A DNA stretch of 64,000 nucleotides from Eubacteriales bacterium mix99 (lineage in GTDB: Bacteria > Bacillota > Clostridia > Caldicoprobacterales > DTU083): NCBI GenBank assembly GCA_038396605.1, contig CP121690.1, forward strand, positions 1,644,500 through 1,708,499, read 5' to 3'. The position numbers were made by a program, and so were the translations under genes. Position 1 is the first letter of the stretch; each line of letters opens with the position of its first letter. A model generated the notes under the pieces. The model was not told where the DNA came from, made no database searches, and saw nothing but the letters and a program-made list of their open reading frames with translations. Shown here piece after piece: positions 63,919 through 64,000 of this stretch.

Positions 63919-64000
63919 TAGAAGCACCTCCTTTATGTTAATTCTATATCCATAACGAAGAACAATATACACGGCGGAATAACACTTATTAAAATATTGT

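Overview
The window looks like chromosome from a Gram-positive anaerobe of the Clostridia, most likely a Lachnospiraceae-type gut glycan degrader. This is inferred from gene families, strong AGGAGG-type ribosome binding sites, lipoprotein-anchored CUT1 sugar transporters without their own ATPase, CotH/VTC/DUF4956 genes and a mannose-6-phosphate isomerase fusion. No rRNA, tRNA or CRISPR array was seen, so species-level placement is not possible.

Left edge (1-1950): mobile-element debris. A serine-hydrolase (beta-lactamase-like) gene is frameshifted and lacks its active-site half. It abuts a 3'-truncated IS21-type istA, whose outer end still carries three 23-bp terminal repeats, and a short orphan ORF follows.

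Region 1960-15850: sugar catabolism. Two operons start from near-identical promoters that both contain the palindrome TGGGAACCTTCCCA between -35 and -10. The first encodes a ROK kinase, a DUF7916-like TIM barrel, an Eis-like acetyltransferase and a DUF4838 glycosidase. The second encodes two permeases and a binding lipoprotein. A LacI repressor gene follows on the opposite strand and is the obvious candidate regulator. Next come a sugar isomerase/epimerase and two Gfo/Idh/MocA dehydrogenases.

Region 15890-31010: a GH4 glycosidase divergent from an AraC regulator, then a SNF2/SWIM helicase, an HtpG with an unusual charged linker, a small membrane protein, two GH29 fucosidases, a HAD-IIA phosphatase and a GH38 alpha-mannosidase.

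Region 31290-40800: one long operon-like run with two permeases, a binding lipoprotein, an FAD oxidoreductase, a DapA/NanA-superfamily aldolase, an IclR regulator and two BNR/sialidase-fold proteins without signal peptides. It reads as import of an oligosaccharide followed by cytoplasmic processing along a pathway I cannot name.

Region 40840-44680: housekeeping and small genes (conserved small protein, YihY/BrkB membrane protein, flavin reductase, citrate synthase, 52-aa membrane peptide).

Region 44880-54915: a TIM-barrel isomerase, then a tight operon with two different cupin-type phosphoglucose isomerase homologues around a GntR regulator and a ROK kinase. A mannose-6-phosphate isomerase with an extra N-terminal domain, a second GntR regulator and a GH2 glycosidase follow. 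The divergent promoter region here is duplicated, and one copy carries a decayed start of the isomerase gene.

Region 54980-64000: a two-component system followed by a VTC polyphosphate-polymerase-like protein, DUF4956 and CotH (with a seven-residue tandem repeat), then cardiolipin synthase, a ZIP metal transporter and two small genes.
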